Assembly: GCF_900167465.1 (NCBI RefSeq)
Contig: NZ_FUWR01000005.1
Location: forward strand, 62,001-126,000
Length of the DNA: 64,000 nucleotides
Direction of reading: 5' to 3'
Source: Trichlorobacter thiogenes
GTDB lineage: Bacteria > Desulfobacterota > Desulfuromonadia > Geobacterales > Pseudopelobacteraceae
Under the pieces are notes generated by a model. It worked only from the letters and a program-made list of their open reading frames with translations. It made no database searches and was not told where the DNA came from. Position 1 is the first letter of the stretch. Each line of letters starts with the position of its first letter. A program made the translations under genes and the position numbers. Positions 63,682-64,000 of this stretch are shown here, one piece after another.

Positions 63682-64000
63682 GCGGATTATTGAGCGGGTC
63701 CGCAAGCTGTTGGCCCTTTCAAACAGCAGTAACGAGCATGAAGCAGCCCTGGCTGCGGCCCATGCCCAACGCCTGCTGGCTGAACACAACCTGGCCATGT
63801 CAGAGCTGGAGGTTCAGGAAGAAGGGGCTGGCGAGGCAGAGCTGGTGGTGGCCAAGACCGTTGCCAAATGGCTCTCGTCCCTGTTTGCCACCGTGGCCAA
63901 TGCCTTTGACTGTTTCCCAATTGTCACCACAACCCCGGAAAACAGCCGTCTGCGTTTCATCGGGGTAGGAGAAGATCCCGGTGTGGCAGCCTGCACCCTG
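63671..64000 (+). CDS. DUF2786 protein (N-terminal part)
   Basis: The frame begins MTRERIIERVRKLLALSNSSNEHEAALAAAHAQRLLAEHNL, the start typical of DUF2786 proteins, whose function is unknown. A domain of unknown type follows (WLSSLFATVANAFDCFPIVTTTPENSRLRFIGVGEDPGVAACTL). The gene runs out of the window after 110 codons. Its ATG overlaps the DUF2062 stop by 11 nt. Confidence 0.85.
   Translation, partial: MTRERIIERVRKLLALSNSSNEHEAALAAAHAQRLLAEHNLAMSELEVQEEGAGEAELVVAKTVAKWLSSLFATVANAFDCFPIVTTTPENSRLRFIGVGEDPGVAACTL

Overview
The window looks like chromosomal DNA of a Geobacter-type bacterium (Desulfuromonadota), probably close to Trichlorobacter/Geobacter lovleyi. The evidence is an EtfBA-membrane Fe-S oxidoreductase operon, a large crop of PAS/hybrid sensor kinases, a sigma-54 promoter before amtB, a geopeptide-type radical SAM cassette, and several intergenic inverted-repeat elements. 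I see no tRNA, rRNA, CRISPR array, transposase or phage module.

Layout. 1-12.6 kb: 5'-complete but truncated hcp (-) with an upstream palindrome, gltX, a membrane protein of unknown function, a LysM/TPR protein and a TolA-like coiled-coil envelope protein, amtB with a sigma-54 promoter, a VapBC-type pair and uvrC. 12.6-17.3 kb (-): TonB-dependent receptor, orphan substrate-binding protein, hybrid kinase. 17.46-18.9 kb (+): a 29-residue Cys-containing peptide, a terminator-like hairpin and a radical SAM/SPASM maturase; the peptide is too short for ordinary gene callers. 19.2-26.6 kb: lysC, gdhA and etfB-etfA-EMO.

26.7-48.0 kb (-): a block with eight sensor kinases (six hybrid), one free receiver, one PhnD-like binding protein and one methyltransferase, mostly joined by ATGA overlaps. 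One kinase carries an N-terminal CheR methyltransferase. No DNA-binding output domain and no Hpt domain is visible, so the output of the system is unknown.

48.1-64 kb: an MFS transporter, purE, a carbonic anhydrase, then a yybP-ykoY (Mn2+) riboswitch heading htpX - PGPGW protein - lemA - UPF0016 Mn exporter - TerC/Alx. Next come a His/Cys-rich secreted protein, a DUF2318 lipoprotein and an FtsX-type ABC pair (metal or iron handling); another orphan binding protein plus kinase; a lipoprotein, a TlpA-like thioredoxin, AMMECR1, peptide deformylase, a double-ACT protein, DUF2062 and a truncated DUF2786 protein.

Themes: (1) three kinases are each paired with an orphan periplasmic binding protein of a different family; (2) nitrogen control of amtB and perhaps gdhA by sigma-54; (3) at least four intergenic inverted-repeat elements sharing a GCAGTT/AACTGC core with 8-10 nt internal periodicity, one of which supplies the end of uvrC; (4) the geopeptide cassette is the best candidate for an undescribed biological system.
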